Source: Erythrophleum ivorense
Taxonomy: Eukaryota > Streptophyta > Magnoliopsida > Fabales > Fabaceae
Length of the DNA stretch: 64,000 bases
Assembly: GCA_026724425.1 (NCBI GenBank)
Contig: JAIUCV010000023.1
Coordinates: 4,965,958-5,029,957, forward strand
Direction: 5' to 3'
Each line of letters begins with the position of its first letter. Within the stretch, counting starts at the first letter, position 1. The notes under the pieces were generated by a model. The model was not told where the DNA came from, made no database searches, and saw only the letters and a program-made list of their open reading frames with translations. Position numbers and translations under genes: made by a program. Shown here one piece after another: positions 1 through 12,079 of this stretch.

Positions 1-236
1 ATTAAATAGTTTTCTCATTATATAAGTATATATACACCTTCTTTTATTGTTCAAATCAGAAGCATTTAGATAACAAGAATATCACTTTTTTTCATGCAAA
101 TAAGAAATGATATCAATGGATCCCATCTAGTTGATATGAAGTTATTTAGGTGTAAGTGATCAAGCAAGATGATATGGTGCATACAATGTTAGTAGATTCA
201 AAATGTATTTTAGAATGAGAAAAAAAGGCTAGAAAC

Positions 237-640
237 TCCCAATATTGGAGTTTTTGAGACTTTCAATGACAAAAAGTTATGCAAGTAGTAGTGATGGCCA
301 TATGTGTTTTAGAGACATGCCTTTTTATGGAACACTAGTAGTCATAATTAAATTAAACTATCTTGGTCAATTTATGATAACTTTGTTTAAATGTGTGTGA
401 CTAATACAATCCTCGAGGGATTATAACTGATGACTTATGATTCATGTCTATTAATTTTCATATTTAATATACATCAAGAATAGTGAAGATGAGAAGCCAT
501 ACATCTAAGCTTCAGAAGCTCAATAAGTACATTATGTGGAAGATGAGTTAGATAAAAACTTAAGCATGACTGTGCATTTCCATGGGACTTGTATGATATA
601 GGTGAAAATGATGCAGATACTACTTATGAGAGTGAGTTGT
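237..640 (+). pseudogene. CACTA (En/Spm) transposase C-terminal relic, DUF4216-like
   Basis: Broken reading frames give KSYASSSDGHM, MPFYGTLVVIIKLNYLGQF and LFKC, then, after a shift, EDEKPYI, VHYVEDELDKNL and VHFHGTCMI. This order and wording match the DUF4216 domain at the end of plant CACTA transposases (a 'YYGxLxDIIELDY', 'EDEPFILASQA', 'VFYVxDPxDKxW' pattern known from the family). Several stops and at least one frameshift make it dead. The rest of the transposase would lie left of the window. Confidence 0.55.
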
Positions 641-1305
641 ACTAATTTCAATACTTAGAAATCTTATTTCCAAACGGAGAAGCAAATTTACACTTGTCTA
701 GGTTCAATGTTTTCCATATATATTTTATGCTTCTAGTTTATGAAATGTATTTCTTTCTTAAGCTTGATTAGTTGTGTTTTATGTGTATTAAATGCCTTAT
801 GCTATTTTTTTTTATATATTTATAGGAATTCTAAAGATGAAAAGGTTCATGAAGAAGATTAAATTAGGCACCTCTCGCGAAGGTGGTGAATCAAGAATTA
901 GAAGTCTTTTATCGGTTTTGGCAATTAATACTAGTCGATAGTCAAGATATCTAAATCTAATAGTTCCACCATTATCTAGTAATCCTATGCCCAATGTTCC
1001 AATCACCTATCCAAGAATTAATAGTGATGACTTTCTTGCCAAGGAAGAGCTCAGACAACCTATACAACCTAGTTAGGCCAAATGATCACCTTGAAAAGGA
1101 AGCTAGATTGTTGATGTTCTTGGTAAACAAGATAACAAGTTCTAATGTACCAAGTTGATTTAATTTAAGTTTATGCACAAACTTTAATTCTACATATGAG
1201 CAAAGGGAGCTAAGGCCTAGAAAATTAACAGTGCAAGATGTTTAGGTCTTTTTTTTTAGAGCAAAAGGTAGTTGTGCCCTTCAACAACAATTGCCAACTA
1301 GTTAA
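641..1305. other. Unassigned AT-rich stretch
   Basis: No reading frame or motif that I recognise. It may be the spacer between the two CACTA genes. Confidence 0.4.
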
Positions 1306-2450
1306 TGTAACATCCACACATTTGATATCTCTAATATTAAGGCTAAGTTAGTATTATATAAATACAAGCATTATTATTATTATTATTAGATTAAATTTTC
1401 AATAGGTATACATGCATAAAGATTAAGAATAAAATGAAATCAAGATAGGTTTAAATTAGGTGAATTAAAGTAACTAGGAAAATTGACCAAAAGTCAAAGC
1501 CAATAACCCTTACCTACCACTACTTTATCAAAACCACTAGCTAAGTTTAATTATAACTCTTGCATATTGAACTTAACAACCCATGGGCACCCAAAAAAGA
1601 AAAGACTTGACCAGTTGACTTAGTCAGTACCAATACAAGAAAGCCACTTTTCTTTATCAAGTAAGTTATTTTAAAAAAAAGGAAAAGATCCTCACTTAGA
1701 TATGTATTTCAATCAAGACATAATCCAAAGCACCCATTCAATTCATATTCACCATTTCTTCTCTTTAGTGACCAAGAATTTCAAGGAGAGAGGGAAAGCC
1801 ATGGGCACCACTTTTGGATGAAGAAATTGAATGAGAATTTAAGGTAAATTCTTCCTCCACCTTATGCACGCCCTATGATCATCTTCCTTTTCATTTTAGT
1901 GACTTTCTATCCTCATGCATGGCTAAACATAAGTGAGAGAGAAGAAGAAATTTTAACAAGTTTTTGAGAGAGAAAAGAGAAAGAAATGCCTTACATGTAG
2001 CTTTTATTGTCTTAAAAATTTTAGGGAACTAAAGGTAGTGGTTTTTATACCATAGGTCTTCACTTTAATTAGTCAATCATGTTCAAAAATTCTACACTAC
2101 GTTTCTCTATGGTTGAAACATGAAAGAGAAGGGAAATGAAGGAAATTTGGCCAAGGGATAGGAAGAAGAAGAAGCTCCATAGGTAATCACTTTGTCAAAT
2201 TTTGCTCTAGGATTAGGAAGCTTAGCTTGTGGTTATTTGACTTAGGTGGATATGGAATTGATATATGAAGCTAGTGAAATTGTTATGGCTAAATTAATGG
2301 TTAAATTAGTTGTTTTAGAAATATGGACTTTGTTGTAAGAGGCTTATGAAGTTTATGGCCAAAATTAGTAAATTCTTAGGAGGAAGGATTTTGTGTAGTC
2401 ATGATTTGTAACATAATTAATGTTAATTAGAAAAGGAGATTAGAGTAGCA
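1306..2450 (+). repeat. Possible degenerate LTR
   Basis: It starts TGTAACATCCACACATTTG, a common opening of plant gypsy LTRs, and contains an ATT microsatellite (about 1371-1388). It then has a purine-rich exon-like tract (GAGAGAGGGAAAGCCATGG) followed by a donor-like AAGGTAAATTC. The same composition and order recurs at 6.8-7.1 kb and 60.7-61.2 kb. No PBS, partner LTR or coding capacity was found, and the right boundary is a guess. Confidence 0.3.
1371..1388. repeat. (ATT)n microsatellite
   Basis: Six uninterrupted TTA/ATT units. Confidence 0.9.
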
Positions 2451-3867
2451 AATTACATTAAAAGACTAGACTATAATGTTTAACAAGATAGTAAATTGGA
2501 ATTAAAAGTATGTACAGCTTAGCAATTAGGAAGACTCTCTTTTAAGTAGCCTACAAAGAAAAGGAAGCAAGCCACAAAAGTAGAAAGTGCATTTAATATT
2601 TGTATTTAACATTTGTATGCATTGTGAATTTCTATATGTTTAATTGTGTTTAGTATGTAAAGCTACCAAAAAGCCCCATCTCGTTGCCACAAGAGAGTCT
2701 AATCATAATATGTATAAGAGTGATGTCATAAGAGAACTCCTCTCAAGTTGTTGCCCATCAACTAAGTATGATAAATGCAAGTATGGGATTGCAATTAAAG
2801 AGAAAGACCAAATTCATAACCCACAAGAAAGGTTCACATATAGTTGATTCTTATGATTTAATTATGTATATGTATTCAATGCATTGATGTAGGGTTTTAT
2901 ACTAGGTGCTAAGATATTGTATCTCACTTTTCAATAACTGCATTTTCAAGTGAAAGTGTAAGAACCAATGAAGGAAAGAAGACCATAAGCTAGTACTAGC
3001 TTCATGGTGGATGTTTTATTTTGTTCAAATGATATACAATGATGTTTGAACATGTACAAAAAATATGTGATATGTTTAAAGATGGTTAGTATCCCATTTT
3101 TGGTTGTGGATCATTTTGTATGTACATAAACATTGATGATGCGTTAACCAATGTACAACCTTGAAATAGTTAGATGAACAAGGTATGAAAGTGGTGATCC
3201 AGTTGGTGGAATTTTTATGGTTTGTACCTAACAAGTATATGGTTATGTGGGAAAAATTTCAAATGAAAATGATATGGATAGGTGGGTGTTTAAATTATGT
3301 AAATTTGATGAATAGATTGTGTTATTAATGCAAAGACAATTCTAGACTAAATATAAATAGTTAGGTAAATTAGGTATCAAATGACATTTGTTTGCCTTGA
3401 AATTCTTATATCACTTAGAAGAGACATATAGCATATGCTCTATAAAATTTTATCTCAGTTGGATATGGATAACTATGTGAACTATAGTTTGAACAATGTC
3501 TATATGTACTTTAGTCTCAAATAGGATAGTTTTAGAAATTTGGTAAATTGATGAATCAAATAGTGGAACTTTCATATGAAATTTGATTTACACTTAGTTA
3601 AAAACCTAGAGATGAGATGTAGAAAGTCATAATTTTCAAGTGGATTAGCTAACTCAAAGTAGGCTTAAAATAATGTAGGTATGAAATTAGAACCAAAATT
3701 AGGTGGCAATGGAAATTTAGTTATTTGAAGAGCCAAATGAATAAATTTTTACTTGAAATTTTTACAGCAAGCGATTAACATTTAAATCTTCAATTTCAAA
3801 AGGTTTAGCGATTTTTGGATAGGGAGAACCATGAATTGAGCCTTATAGAAATAATGTAGAACTAGGA
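2451..3867. other. Unassigned stretch
   Basis: Only short open frames. The longest (2644-2847, 67 codons) has no recognisable motif. Probably decayed repeat DNA. Confidence 0.4.
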
Positions 3868-3868
3868 G

Positions 3869-4033
3869 TTTTGAGTCACTTCAAACTAGTTTGAGTTACT
3901 TAAAACTATTTCAAGTCACCCTGAATCAGTTTGAGTTACTTCAAATTATTTTAGTTACTTTAACCTAGTTTAAGTTATTTGAAACTTGTACTTTAAGTTA
4001 ATTGAAACAAGTTTGAGTTGATTAAAACTAGTT
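3869..4033. repeat. Minisatellite, about 20-bp unit
   Basis: About eight degenerate copies of a unit close to TTTGAGTTACTTCAAACTAG run head to tail. Most copies keep GAGTTACTT or AAGTTAxTT followed by AAACTAG. There is no coding context. Confidence 0.7.
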
Positions 4034-4689
4034 GGTGGCACTTGAAAATCAAATTTTGAATTAACTAGAAATTAAAAGAGCTATTTTATTTTATTTAGTT
4101 AACTAAAAACCTTAGCAAGTTAAAGAGAAATCCCTAGCTGGTGAACTAGACCTTTAGTTATTCGACCCTAGTTATTACAATTAGAAATGCAAGAGGATTG
4201 CTAGGTGTTTTCCATGGCGGAGTAGGAGAAACTTCACGACATTCCATTTAGTTATAGGAGTTAGAAGGTAGTTCTAACTAACTACAGGAATGACTTACTT
4301 AGGAACATTGCACAGGTTACACATTGATTATTCCATTCTTTCCTAGCTTATTTACATTTATTTATTAATAGCTATGTTTTATGTTGTACGTTAAGTTTGT
4401 TGTCAATGATGAGCACAAAAACTACATTTTCTATCAATTGGATCTATGTGGTAATAGTGGCAAAAAGATTTGTACAATGCTAGACAAATGGCATAAAAAC
4501 CAAAGATGAGATACTTACCATTGTCCCAAAAGGTAAGGGATTAATGGCAACATACACAAACTACCTTCTTGACCTAAAGACTATGGCAATAATAGTTTCT
4601 TAAGATATTGTCAATATTGATATTATTAATATGTTTTTGTCAATCATTAGGACATTGTTAAGAAAATGAACAAAACATAAGGAAGCAAA

Positions 4690-4925
4690 TGATTCAACAA
4701 ATTAATGGATTTAGGAGCCTTGTACAGAAAAAGGTTAAGATGGTAAGTTACTTTAGTAAACAATACAATTGAATTTTTGATGTAATTTGTGATATATTAT
4801 ATTTTTCTTAAACTTTGTAAGAGATTGAGAGTAAGGGCTTTATCACTTATGAAGATGTGTGGATTGCCACACATAAGAAGGTTGATGGATGTTTCATCAA
4901 TAAGGAAGCTAGAGCTATTAGCGTA
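4690..4925 (+). pseudogene. CACTA second-gene relic, Transposase_24 (Ptta/En/Spm)-like
   Basis: After an intron-like gap, one frame reads GFITYEDVWIATHKKVDGCF then INKEARAI. This resembles the conserved 'xVFxxTHKxKDGxFVxExAxxI' block of plant Ptta/En/Spm proteins. It is on the same strand as the DUF4216 relic at 237-640, which fits the gene order of one CACTA element. It is short and divergent, so the call rests on one motif. Confidence 0.45.
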
Positions 4926-6499
4926 AGTGTTTTCACTATCTAAGAATAAAGTGCTAGCTACTGATTTAGTTGAAAAGATGTATTGTTGAATTGACTTATT
5001 GCTTTTTCTTTTACCTAAATTTTTTAGACAAAATTTCAATGCATCAAGTTAAGGCTTATTCTTTTCAAAAGATTTCAAGTCAAGATTCATTGTCTTTTCC
5101 CTTAGGAAGCTAGGAGCACCCTAGATAAGTTTGAGAATTAAATTTAAGTACTTGTTCATCCCAAGTGTTAAAACTGCTATTAAAGCCAATAAAAAAAATG
5201 TCAATAAGATGTAGTTTTTTTTAGCAAGAAGGGGCTACCCATTAAGTGTAATTGCACATGAGAAGGCAAAAAATTATCAACAAGGTATAACTGTGCTTAA
5301 TGGATTAAGATGATGTGGTTAGGTGGAAAAAGAGCTATTTCTTAGGTGTAGCCATCTTTGAAAGGGAAGGAGTTACCAACATAGTGTAGTCGCCTCAAAC
5401 CACAACCAAAAAAATTTGCTTTTAACGATAACTAAAACTTTGTCACTAAAATACATTTTTATTGGCAATAGGCATAAAAACTTATCCTTAAAACTTTAAC
5501 ATTCTTTTGCTAAAACTTTTAGTGGAAACAAATAAAAATTTGGCACTAAAAAACTTATGCGGCAACAATTATGTCACCATTAAATGTCTTTTGAAAAGTT
5601 GCCATAAATGTCTATAAATTTATTTGCCTAAAACAAGAATTAGGTGCAAAAATGGCTTTAGTAACAACTCTAATAGGCCATCATTAAAGTTTTTTTTTTG
5701 TTGCAATTGTTGTCACTATAAAAATCAACTTTAGTGGCAACATTGACATGTCACTACTAGTTAGAATATCGTAGCAACCTATGGGTCACCATAAGAAGTG
5801 ACTATTGTGATGATTGGTTAGATTCACCACTATAATGTTTTTTTTTGTGGTGAATTTTGGTTGTCATAAAAGTAGCTCTTGTGACAACTTGTAGAAATTA
5901 CCACTAAAACATTTTTTTAAGGCAACTTTGGGTTGTAATAAAAAGTAGCTTTTATGATGACCTATGAGAGTTGCCATTAAATTTTTTTTTAATGGCGACT
6001 TTTGAGAGTCAAACCTAAAATGTTTTTTGTAGCAACTCTGGGTCATCACAAAATTTGTAAAAAAAAAAAATTCTAAAAAAATATTTAAATTTATATTTCT
6101 AATAAATAAAAAATTACATAATAATAAGAAAAATAAAGACTGTATAAAAAATAGTATAATAATTTTTTTAATTTTTACTCTTAAAACGACGCCATCCCCC
6201 TTCCCCTCTAAATTAAAAACCTTCGTCCCTCACCCTCACAAATTGTTACATCATCCTCTTCCTCCATCTCCCATTACATGTACAAGGCTTCCTCCATCTC
6301 ATTTCCATAATCCATTCTTCTCTGTGATAAAGCAAATGAACAAAGCTTACTCTTCCTCCATCTCCCACCGCACACATGTCATCTTCCATTTTTGTGACCA
6401 ATGAAGCTTTCTCTTCCACTTTGCTGCATGTGATTCCTTTCCAACCCTCAAAGGAGGAAACTTTAAATGGAAAAATTGAGTTTCCCAAAGTTTTCAGAG

Positions 6500-8600
6500 G
6501 CCTTAAAATCTATAGGAACTCCTAGAATGGTTAAAAATCTCTGGTGCACGTTTTAAGTTATCAGTTGATAGAAATTTTGACCAGATAGTTCGGTAAGGTT
6601 TTAAATCCAATTTAGGTGAAACCAAAAGTATTTTATGAATTAGAAAATTTAAATTTTATGATGGAAAAGTTGGTTCTCAAAAGGGAGTTGAAATGAGCTC
6701 AAATGGAAAAAACCAAGTTGAGGGACAAAAATGGAATATTAAAAATGTTATAATATAAGCCTCCCCCCTTCTTAAAATCACACCCCACCTTCTCCATTCA
6801 TTCTAAGCGACTTTCATTTGGCTAAAAATAGAACCCTGTTCATCTTCAAGTGGTGCACCAAGAGAGGAAAGAAAGGAAGGAAAAAATCAAACAAAGTAGG
6901 TAAATAATTGCTACTTTTTCATGCTTTCTCCTTTCTAATGTTCTTCTCCTCTTTCTCCTCTCCTTCTCCAGGGTTTTGAAGCTCTAAATGGTAATGTTTC
7001 ATGGCTAGTTCAGTAAAGGGAAGAAGGAGTTTGGAGAAAGTCTTAGAAGCCTAAGAAAGTGCACCTTGAAAAGAAGCTAATAAGGTATGAATTACCATAG
7101 ATAAATTACTCTTCTTGATTCTTCCATGGATGCACCATTTTGGCCAAACCTAAAGGACCATATAAGGGATTTGATTTTGATTCAAACTTGATAAAAATTA
7201 GAGTTTTGAAACATAAAGAATCACGTAGAAGCAATAAAACTCAAAAAGAAGCCATAGATAACAAGTTATGTAAATTAGGATTTTGATTGCACCTAAGGAT
7301 TTATAAAGTTTTCTAATAATGATTTAACTTATGTAAGAACATGCTTGGGTTCTTAAGAGATCCAGGAAGCTTCATGGATGTCAATTTTCCAAGAGAAATG
7401 AATGAAACTCCCTTGGTATCTTCCTAAAGCATAGTCTCGACCAAGCTCCATTCTAAGTATCTAAGGAGAGTTTTCTTTAATTCTAAGGTTATGAATGGTC
7501 TAGATATAAATAATAAATACCAAGAGAACCATTGGTCTGAATTTAGGAACCATATTTTAAAAGTTGGTAGTTTAAGGTTCCATTATGTATAAAGAAGCAA
7601 TTTAATGTTAGACTCATTGATTTGAGTTTGTGATGACTCTAATAAGTTTAAATGGAATCATATGACTTAGATTAAGTAAGAAATTGGAGCCAAGATAATG
7701 AATTGTATGAGTTGCTTCATTATACTACAATATCGAACCATATGGATGCCTAAAGTTAGGATTAGCTTGTGTAGAGTTTATATGAGGCTAGAAATGGTTC
7801 CATTGATGTACTTATATTTTGTTTGATATGTTTAAGCCAAGTAACTCAAGATTCCCCTAATTGCACTTGTGAGGCCAAGGCAAAGAAGTGATAACCTAAG
7901 AAAGAACTTATGCTTCTTGACTTAAGGTAGCTCTTCATCCATTATTATATGCATGCCTTGGTTGTTTGATTGTTATTGATTGCTTGTATGTGTGTTTGAA
8001 TCATGAAATATTTCTATTGCTATTAGTTTGATGATTTGATGACATTATGCTTCTTGAATTGCTTTGACAATGTGAGATGGCTCTTGATGGGTGAGATTGT
8101 GCTGAAAGTCCTTTGAATTGGGTGAGGTGAAATAAAAAATCTCTGACTAAAGGTGAGACAAAGCCAAAAATCTCAAAAATGAATGAGGCTAAGTCAAAAG
8201 TCCCTAAAAAGTGGGTGAGATTAATTCAAAAGTCCTAATAATTGAGTAAGACTATATCAAACGTCCCTAGAGCTTGTTTTTTACCTTGACGGATCTATAT
8301 GACTTTGAGAATGTGATTTTGTTTGATATTTGGAAGCATTAGATGCATACTTCTTTTTATGATGTTTTTGATTGAGCAAATATATTAAGGAGGAAAGTTG
8401 AGATTGATAAGTTAAAATGATGCAAATAAGCAAAAATGCAATATTATGACTTTTAATGTCGATAATATCTGCTGCTAAAAGTGTGTAATATATGAGAAAT
8501 GATATCATAGGCACAATGTGAGATAGAAGTGATACTATCTCATCATGGTATGACAATAGGCAAGCAAACAAGTTGATTTCTATAGTCACACTTAACAGAA
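6500..8600 (+). repeat. Possible degenerate gypsy-type LTR inside the CACTA-like element
   Basis: Composition resembles the long LTRs of plant gypsy elements. There is an untranslated tract with AAAATAGAACCCTGTTCATC, a purine-rich GAGAGGAAAGAAAGGAAGG followed by a donor-like AGTAGGTAAATAA, and then a minisatellite (8080-8270) of about 35-40 bp units containing GTGAG...AAGTC(AAA)AGTCC. A similar order occurs at 60.7-61.5 kb. Neither the ends nor a PBS were found. Confidence 0.3.
8080..8270. repeat. Minisatellite, about 35-40-bp unit
   Basis: Degenerate tandem copies built on GGTGAGxxxAAxxCAAAAGTCCxxAAAA. A related spaced repeat (GGTGAGxCxAAGxxC) occurs at 61381-61530. Confidence 0.55.
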
Positions 8601-9720
8601 TTTTAAAATTCTCATATTTCTCTTCCCAACTCTGATAGGGTAATTATATGACTATGACATTGATGCCACATCTTGTGCTACAATTTTAAGCACTCTTGGT
8701 CTTGCTATCATAAAGTGCTTAAAATTATGCATAATTCCCCATTAGATGATATTGTTTAACATGAAAAGGTTTGCATAATTTCCTATTAATCAACCTTGCT
8801 CTAGCATAAAAAATCTTGCATAACTCTTTACTTCATTATTGTATTAGTTGTGAAAATTCTACACATTTGTTTACTAAAGTTTCCTGTACATGCTATCATC
8901 TTATGGTACTATTTTGCACTCTGATTTGGCATTAAAATTCTGCATCTAAATGTGCTTAACTAATTTCAAAACATGTTAAAAATTTTGCATGCTGAACTCT
9001 AAAGACTCCTTCCATAAGTTAATGAATGAAAGCCAAAATAGTTGGAAGTTGCTGAAAGGGCTTAATATGAGCACTAATTAAAATAGTAAGCATGTTGAAC
9101 TACTTATGCTACTAAGTCTACTTATACTTCCCTCACATCCCCAATGACCCTTTCTTTAAACTAATGGGCACTAAGGGAGTACTGAACTATTTGAGTATCA
9201 ATTTGAAATAGAAACAATACTAAATTTGTGATAATAATTCAGCATGTGTGTGCTTTATGCTTACCCTAAAGAATTCTTCTTTTCATGAAATGAGGTAAAG
9301 AGGTTAGAGAAACAAGTAAGGGTTTCTGGTTTATATTTAACACTGAACAAAGTTAGTTGTAGTGAGTGTCATAATGCATATGATGTTTAATAGGTAGGAT
9401 TGCTTTTTTGTGCAATTTAACATAGTCAAAGTATTATTTTAATCCTCATGTCACCAAAATTTTAGCTTGGTTTATTAGTCAATCAAGATTCCTTTACCAA
9501 AACAGCTCTGCATAAATTAGTTTGGGTGTCTCTTAATGCATTGGATCTTCAAATCTTAATTAATTTAATTTTATATGTTACTTAGAAATAGATCAGAATA
9601 TTGTTTTAGGTACATTGCATTTTTTTTTGGCATTGCTTATGAAAATTGGAAGAATTTTTTTGGGCATTGCATTTTTGCTGATTCATCAAGAAAGAAGACC
9701 CTATGATAATTTTAACCATC

Positions 9721-9723
<3 letters not shown>

Positions 9724-9751
<28 letters not shown>
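9724..9751. repeat. (AT)n microsatellite
   Basis: Fourteen uninterrupted AT units. Confidence 0.9.
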
Positions 9752-10867
9752 TCCACTATATTCTCTGAATTTTAGTTTACTCATTTTTTTAGGAAGTTGT
9801 TTTTATTAGTGGCTTTCTTCATTGTTAACATTTCTTATGATGATACTACAAAAAAGGTTGCTATACTGTTGAAATATTCCTACGTTCACATTTGCGTTGT
9901 TTTTCCTATTTAATGAACCTGCATGTGATTCTCTAGACTGGCTTTAGTATAGTTTTTAATTTGACCAATATTATTATTGGGTGTTAATTACTTGTCCTGG
10001 ATTATTGAAGGTTCTAGCCTATTCATGCTTTTATGACTTAATGGAATTATTTAATTATTTTCATGATGGAATGTAGGAAGCAAAAATAAGGGAATTTTTT
10101 GGAATGCAATTTTCTTCTTATTGTGAAAAGGGTAGTCTCATTTAATACATTACTTAGGGGGCGACTCAAAATCCTCCTTTTCCTTATCTATGCAAAATAG
10201 GTTACTCAAAATTTTGAGCTACTTTTCCTTATTTTTGAGCTAGAATGATGACTATGTCATGTAGGTTACATAGCCATTATCTTGGACAAAATTTAAATCA
10301 TTATAAGTGTTCATATTGTACATTTTGGTCATGGACACTCATAGTGATGAGAATGTCGTTCAAGATATTGTGGATGTGTATCTCAAAGAGCCATTTCTCA
10401 TTCTAGCTTAAAGCTTGAGAAAAGTAACTAAAAATGTAATAACTTAGTTTGTGAGGATGAGAAGGAGGAGGGCTCCTAGTCTCTCTCTAAGTCAAGTATA
10501 GAATAAGAATTCACTCCTTTTTGTGATGAAAAGAAAATCACAATCTGAAAAAAAAAACCCTTGTTTTTGCTACCTCCATTCCATCCTTGACATACTAAAG
10601 CGATAGAAGTAGGAAAAGGAAAATGAACCATTAAAGTTAATTACACCTATACCTAGTCCTGTGACAATTTGTAAAAATCAAAATTTGTTTTATTTCTCCT
10701 TACCCATGAACCATAATTAATCAAGAATGCACTATTTTATATGATTATAGTGTTTTAATAGATTAACTTTAGGAATGTAAATACTTTCAAGTCTCACTTT
10801 GCTTGTTTGTGGTATGCTTGATCTGTTTATTGATTGTTCATCTTTTTGAACATTACATGAACAATGA

Positions 10868-10971
10868 AAAAAGAAGAGGTTTATTATTTAGATATTGAAA
10901 TTGGTATAGATGAAGTTGCTTCTTACAATTTGCATCAATTTCAACGTCTAAATATTCAACCTATTCCTTTT
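10868..10971. repeat. Imperfect hairpin, about 37-nt arms
   Basis: The left arm ends in ATTTAGATATTGAAATTG. The right arm begins CAATTTCAACGTCTAAAT, its reverse complement with two mismatches. Pairing extends outward through AGGTT/AACCT and a purine/pyrimidine stretch. The loop is about 29 nt (10905-10933). The shape resembles a plant pri-miRNA or a small inverted repeat; no expression evidence is available. Confidence 0.55.
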
Positions 10972-12079
10972 CAATAGTTATGTTATCTATATTAATATTC
11001 GATATTTTCCTTTTGCAATACCACTTAACAATTTTTATAGGTCAAACTAGCTAATATCTGTAGGATGTTGAGATGTATAGAACCTTTTTTATCCAGTTTA
11101 AAAGAATGTCATTCACATCATGTTTTTTTAAGAATGGAAACTCCTATTATATTAGATATATTTCAATGTATACAACCTTTGTTATTTATATATTTTGTAT
11201 TTGACTCAATATTTCTATTTAAATTTTTGCTAATGCTAATCTAATTTCCATGTATATAATTCATTTCCAAAACAAAAAAAAAATTATAAACTTTTAGTGG
11301 CAATTTTTATTACCACTAAAGTTTAATAAGATACCTTTGGTTGTGACTAACATCGACACTAAATGTATATTTTAGTTCTTACATAAATGTAGTTGTTACT
11401 AAATATTCTCTTTTAGTGACAACCATTGTCACTAATAAATGTCCATAATTAGGGGCGACACTTCTTAAGACACCACTAAATTTGTCCCTTTAATGGTGAA
11501 CATTGTCACCATTATAAGTCTATATTTAGTGACAACCTAGGTTGTTGTTAAAGGGGGACCTTTAGTAATGATATTCGTTGCCCTTAAATGTCTATAGTTT
11601 GTGGTAATAGCCATTTAGTCCCCAATAAATTAGCTATTAGTGGCAGCAATGTTGCCACCAAATGTCTCCCTTCTAGCAATGACCCTCCTAAAAATTGAAT
11701 AAATTAGGGATTTAATGGTGACTTGTGTCACCTCTAAAATTTGATATTTAATGGTGAAAAACATGATGTTGCTACTAAAGGTGCCTCTTGAAGGTGAACT
11801 TAATCACCATTAAATGTCTAAATTTAGTGGCAATGTCGCCACTTAAACTATATATTAGTGGTGACAATAAACCCTTTTTAGTAGCAAGAAGAGTTGCCAA
11901 TATATGGCATTAGTGGTGATTTATATTGCCATTAAATACTAGTTTTAATGATGGCTTTTTTATCGCCACTAAAAATATTCAATATTGAGATTTTTGCTAT
12001 AACCTAGCGACATATGTTGTCACTGCTAAAAGTGACTTTTGTCACCACTAAAAGCGTGTTCTTTTTTTTTTGGGTAGTA

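Larger units (their letters stand above)
5398..12079. mobile_element. CACTA-like element with subterminal repeat arrays, no intact gene
   Basis: The left end reads AACCACAACCAAAAAAATTT. The reverse complement of the right end reads TACTACCCAAAAAAAAAAGA. Both are decayed forms of a CACTAC(A)ACC...AAAAA terminus. Inside both ends, at about 5400-6060 and 11290-12060, are dense two-orientation copies of (T)TAGTGGCAAC / TTGTCACCACTAAA, the style of subterminal repeat that CACTA transposases bind. The flanking 3-mers do not match (tca / aac). The interior carries LTR-like and unassigned DNA rather than transposase. The boundaries could instead belong to two elements. Confidence 0.5.
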
